Part shown: positions 52,677 to 54,994 of the stretch, in pieces
Layout of the letters: each line of letters opens with the position of its first letter
Numbering within the stretch: position 1 is the first letter of the stretch
From: Mycobacteriaceae bacterium
GTDB taxonomy: Bacteria > Actinomycetota > Actinomycetes > Mycobacteriales > Mycobacteriaceae
Reading direction: 5' to 3'
DNA: 54,994 nt
Assembly: GCA_029977845.1 (NCBI GenBank)
Contig: JAPOKC010000019.1
Span: 1-54,994, forward strand
Made by a program: the position numbers and the translations under genes
The notes under the pieces: model-generated
Told to the model about the DNA's origin: nothing
The model's input: the letters and a program-made list of their open reading frames with translations, nothing else
Databases searched by the model: none

Positions 52677-52832
52677 ATGGTCGTGCTCGGCGTGATGCTG
52701 CTCATCCTCGGCGCCGTCCTCAAGGTCGGGGTGCTGTCGGCCACCGGGGTGATTCTGCTGGCGATCGGTGCCGTCCTGTGGGGCCTCGGGATCGTCGGCC
52801 ACCCGGTCGCCGGCCGCCGGTACTGGTACTAG
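52677..52832 (+). CDS. DUF6131-like two-helix membrane protein, 51 residues
   Basis: It reads MVVLGVMLLILGAVLKVGVL, then a second hydrophobic helix and the end HPVAGRRYWY. This is the pattern of DUF6131 proteins common in actinobacteria (two short helices, then GRRxxW/Y). Its stop shares CTAG with the convergent bkaR (52829-52832). No strong ribosome binding site (GCGAGC only). Function unknown. Confidence 0.7.
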   Translation: MVVLGVMLLILGAVLKVGVLSATGVILLAIGAVLWGLGIVGHPVAGRRYWY

Positions 52833-53413
52833 CGGCCCCGCAACGCCGCAACCGTCATCGCGCGCAGGACCTCGCGGGACCGTTCCTGTTCAGCGGTCTT
52901 GGTGCTGTGCGGCGTGGAGTTCAGCAGGCCGAACGCGGCGTGCGCCATCACCCGCGCATCGGCTTCGGCGAGCCCGGGATCGAGGCTGCGCAGCACCCTC
53001 ACCCAGGTCTCGACGTACCGGCGCTGCGCGCGCCGGACCTGCCGTTGCGCAGCGGCCGGAAGATTCGCCAGATCGCGGTCCTGGATGCGGATCAGATCCG
53101 GTTCGTCCAGGGCGAAGTCGAGATGGAACTCGATCAGTCCGTCCAGGGCCGCGTCGGCGTCCGGCGCGTCGGCCAGCACGGACTCCGCGCCGGCCAGCAG
53201 TCGGGTGCTGATCCCCACCAGCAACTCGACCAGCAGTGCCTCCTTGTTGGGGAAGTGCCGGTAGATCGCGGGTCCGCTGATCCCGGCGGCCGCGCCGATG
53301 TCCTCGAGGCGCACGGCCAGGTAGCCGCGGTCGGCCATCAACTGCTCGGCCGCGGCCAGCAACTGGGAACGCCGGTCGGACTTCTGCCTGCTGCGCGGTG
53401 TGATTGTGCTCAT
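52829..53413 (-). CDS. bkaR: TetR family repressor BkaR
   Basis: The protein has 194 residues. The N-terminal TetR helix-turn-helix reads LEDIGAAAGISGPAIYRHFP at about residues 36-55; the rest is the helical ligand/dimer domain. Divergent to accD1, with two copies of a GTTARTNNNNATTAAC palindrome in the 60-base gap. In M. tuberculosis Rv2506 (BkaR) represses the branched-chain keto-acid operon that includes accD1. Autoregulation is likely since one operator abuts its own start codon. The ligand may be an acyl-CoA. Confidence 0.9.
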   Translation of the reverse strand: MSTITPRSRQKSDRRSQLLAAAEQLMADRGYLAVRLEDIGAAAGISGPAIYRHFPNKEALLVELLVGISTRLLAGAESVLADAPDADAALDGLIEFHLDFALDEPDLIRIQDRDLANLPAAAQRQVRRAQRRYVETWVRVLRSLDPGLAEADARVMAHAAFGLLNSTPHSTKTAEQERSREVLRAMTVAALRGR

Positions 53414-53415
53414 GA

Positions 53416-53431
53416 GTTAATCTCCATTAAC
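53416..53431. promoter_or_regulatory. BkaR operator copy 1 (candidate)
   Basis: GTTAATctccATTAAC is a perfect 6-4-6 palindrome, 2 bases upstream of the bkaR start codon. Confidence 0.75.
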
Positions 53432-53440
53432 ATACCACCA

Positions 53441-53456
53441 GTTAGTCGTCATTAAC
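53441..53456. promoter_or_regulatory. BkaR operator copy 2 (candidate)
   Basis: GTTAGTcgtcATTAAC repeats the same palindrome with one mismatch, centre-to-centre 25 bases from copy 1, and 17 bases before the accD1 start codon. Confidence 0.75.
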
Positions 53457-53473
53457 TCAAAGGACGCCCCCGC

Positions 53474-54994
53474 ATGGCATCACCGGCCGCCAACCGCGAC
53501 GCGCACCTCGATCTCGTCGGGCAGTTGCGGGCCAAGTTGGCCGCAGCCGCACTCGGTGGTCCGGAACGTGCGCGGGAACGCCATGTCGCCCGCGGAAAGC
53601 TGCTGCCGCGCGACCGGGTCGACGGTCTGCTCGATCCGGGCAGCCCGTTCCTCGAGGTCGCGCCACTGGCCGCCGACGGGATGTACGACGACGAGTGTCC
53701 TGCCGCAGGCATCATCACCGGGATCGGCCGTGTCTCCGGACGGGAGTGCATGGTCGTCGCCAACGATGCGACGGTCAAGGGCGGCACCTACTATCCGGTG
53801 ACGGTCAAGAAGCATCTGCGCGCTCAGGAGATCGCCGCGCAGAACCGGCTTCCCTGCATCTACCTGGTGGACTCCGGCGGTGCGTTCCTGCCGCGTCAGG
53901 ATGAGGTGTTCCCGGACCGCGATCACTTCGGCCGCATCTTCTTCAACCAGGCGACGATGAGCGCGGCGGGCATCCCGCAGATCGCCGCTGTGCTCGGATC
54001 CTGCACTGCCGGTGGGGCTTACGTGCCGGCGATGAGTGACGAGACCATCATCGTCGGAAATCAGGGCACCATCTTCCTGGGCGGCCCGCCGCTGGTGAAG
54101 GCCGCCACCGGCGAGGTGGTGACGGCGGAGGATCTCGGTGGTGGGGATCTGCACGCCAAGACCTCCGGTGTGGTGGATCACCTCGCCCGCGACGACCGCG
54201 ACGCGTTGCGGATCGTCCGCGACATCATCGCGACGCTGGGACCGCGCACGCCGGTGCCGTGGCAGGTCGAGCCGTCCGTCGATGCGATCGCCGACCAGAG
54301 CGAGCTCTATGACGTCGTCCCGGTCGATCTGCGCACACCCTATGACGTGCACGAGGTGATCACCCGCATCGTCGACGGCGGGGAGTTCTCCGAATTCAAG
54401 GCCGAGTACGGCACCACGCTGGTGACCGGCTTCGCCCGGATCCACGGTCATCCGGTCGGCATCGTCGCCAACAACGGTGTGCTGTTCGGTGAATCGGCGC
54501 TCAAGGGCGCACATTTCATCCAGCTGTGCGATAAGCGCACCATCCCGCTGGTGTTCCTGCAGAACATCACCGGCTTCATGGTCGGCCGTGATTACGAGGC
54601 CGGGGGTATCGCCAAACACGGCGCGAAGATGGTCACCGCGGTGGCCTGCGCCCGGGTGCCGAAGCTGACGGTGGTGATCGGCGGCTCCTACGGTGCGGGT
54701 AACTACTCGATGTGTGGGCGGGCCTACTCGCCGCGGTTCCTCTGGATGTGGCCGAACGCGCGCATCTCGGTGATGGGCGGTGAGCAGGCCGCATCGGTGC
54801 TCGCGACGGTGCGCGGCGATATGACGGCGCAGGAGGAGGAAGACTTCAAAGCGCCGATCCGTGCGCAGTACGAGGAGCAGGGCAACCCGTACTTCTCCAC
54901 CGCCCGGCTGTGGGATGACGGCGTCATCGACCCTGCCGACACCAGAACTGTTCTCGGCCTGGCTCTTTCGGTGTGTGCCAACGCGCCGCTCGAG
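53474..54994 (+). CDS. accD1: acyl-CoA carboxylase beta subunit AccD1 (3' end cut)
   Basis: 507 codons are present from ATG 53474; the window ends in frame at APLE, about 20 residues short of the usual 529. The sequence has the carboxyltransferase signatures of methylcrotonyl-CoA carboxylase beta: [68 protein letters not shown] and the late [16 protein letters not shown]. It works with the biotinylated AccA1 subunit in leucine breakdown. The divergent BkaR and its paired operators control it. Confidence 0.95.
   Translation, partial: MASPAANRDAHLDLVGQLRAKLAAAALGGPERARERHVARGKLLPRDRVDGLLDPGSPFLEVAPLAADGMYDDECPAAGIITGIGRVSGRECMVVANDATVKGGTYYPVTVKKHLRAQEIAAQNRLPCIYLVDSGGAFLPRQDEVFPDRDHFGRIFFNQATMSAAGIPQIAAVLGSCTAGGAYVPAMSDETIIVGNQGTIFLGGPPLVKAATGEVVTAEDLGGGDLHAKTSGVVDHLARDDRDALRIVRDIIATLGPRTPVPWQVEPSVDAIADQSELYDVVPVDLRTPYDVHEVITRIVDGGEFSEFKAEYGTTLVTGFARIHGHPVGIVANNGVLFGESALKGAHFIQLCDKRTIPLVFLQNITGFMVGRDYEAGGIAKHGAKMVTAVACARVPKLTVVIGGSYGAGNYSMCGRAYSPRFLWMWPNARISVMGGEQAASVLATVRGDMTAQEEEDFKAPIRAQYEEQGNPYFSTARLWDDGVIDPADTRTVLGLALSVCANAPLE

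Overview
The window is high-GC actinobacterial DNA that reads as a mycobacterium, most likely an environmental Mycolicibacterium-type species. Evidence: a single-chain type I fatty acid synthase followed by AcpS, a DosR/DosS two-component system, a mycobacterial L,D-transpeptidase, the mycolate reductase CmrA, and a PGRS-repeat protein that lacks a PE domain. The species cannot be told from the sequence.

Layout. (1) 1-4319, minus strand: the 5' part of a large exported Gly/Asn-rich PGRS protein; the proline-rich and arginine-rich reading frames across it are shadows. (2) 4741-10324, minus strand: a tight run of six genes (two small membrane/exported proteins, a phospholipase D-like protein, a split chromate transporter pair, and a flippase-like membrane protein with an embedded degenerate kinase domain). 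A small exported protein and an SDR follow. (3) 11516-30196: a dormancy cluster. It holds two Acg-type nitroreductase-like proteins, an OtsB1-like HAD/trehalose-phosphatase/GH65 fusion, a tandem universal stress protein, the operon PRT-erythromycin esterase fusion / PfkB / DosR / DosS, an Rv2004c-like kinase, phosphoenolpyruvate synthase and an MgtA-type P-type ATPase. Nearly all have homologues in the M. tuberculosis DosR regulon, where they are scattered; here they sit together with their regulator. A tandem DosR-box-like sequence lies at 11441-11482. (4) 30557-54994: a conserved mycobacterial core block, fas - acpS - M20 peptidase - bcp - DUF3618 - tRNA-Lys - ldtB - tRNA-His - orn - DUF853 ATPase - cmrA - MFS - Pro-rich MmpS-like protein - bkaR - accD1 (cut by the window end). 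By memory this follows the order of Rv2524c down to Rv2502c in M. tuberculosis.

How the genes fit together. The dormancy cluster pairs a predicted haem-sensing kinase and its response regulator with genes for carbohydrate phosphate handling (PfkB, HAD/GH65, PEP synthase), stress proteins and cation transport, as expected for a hypoxia or redox shift. The core block makes long-chain acyl-CoAs (Fas I), activates the ACP domain (AcpS), reduces mycolate precursors (CmrA) and crosslinks peptidoglycan (LdtB); BkaR and AccD1 belong to branched-chain keto-acid breakdown. Several short genes were found by direct reading (41679-41846, 42624-42761, 52677-52832), and several start codons were moved to fit ribosome binding sites or family length. 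Homology statements and M. tuberculosis locus names rest on recognition from memory, not on a search.
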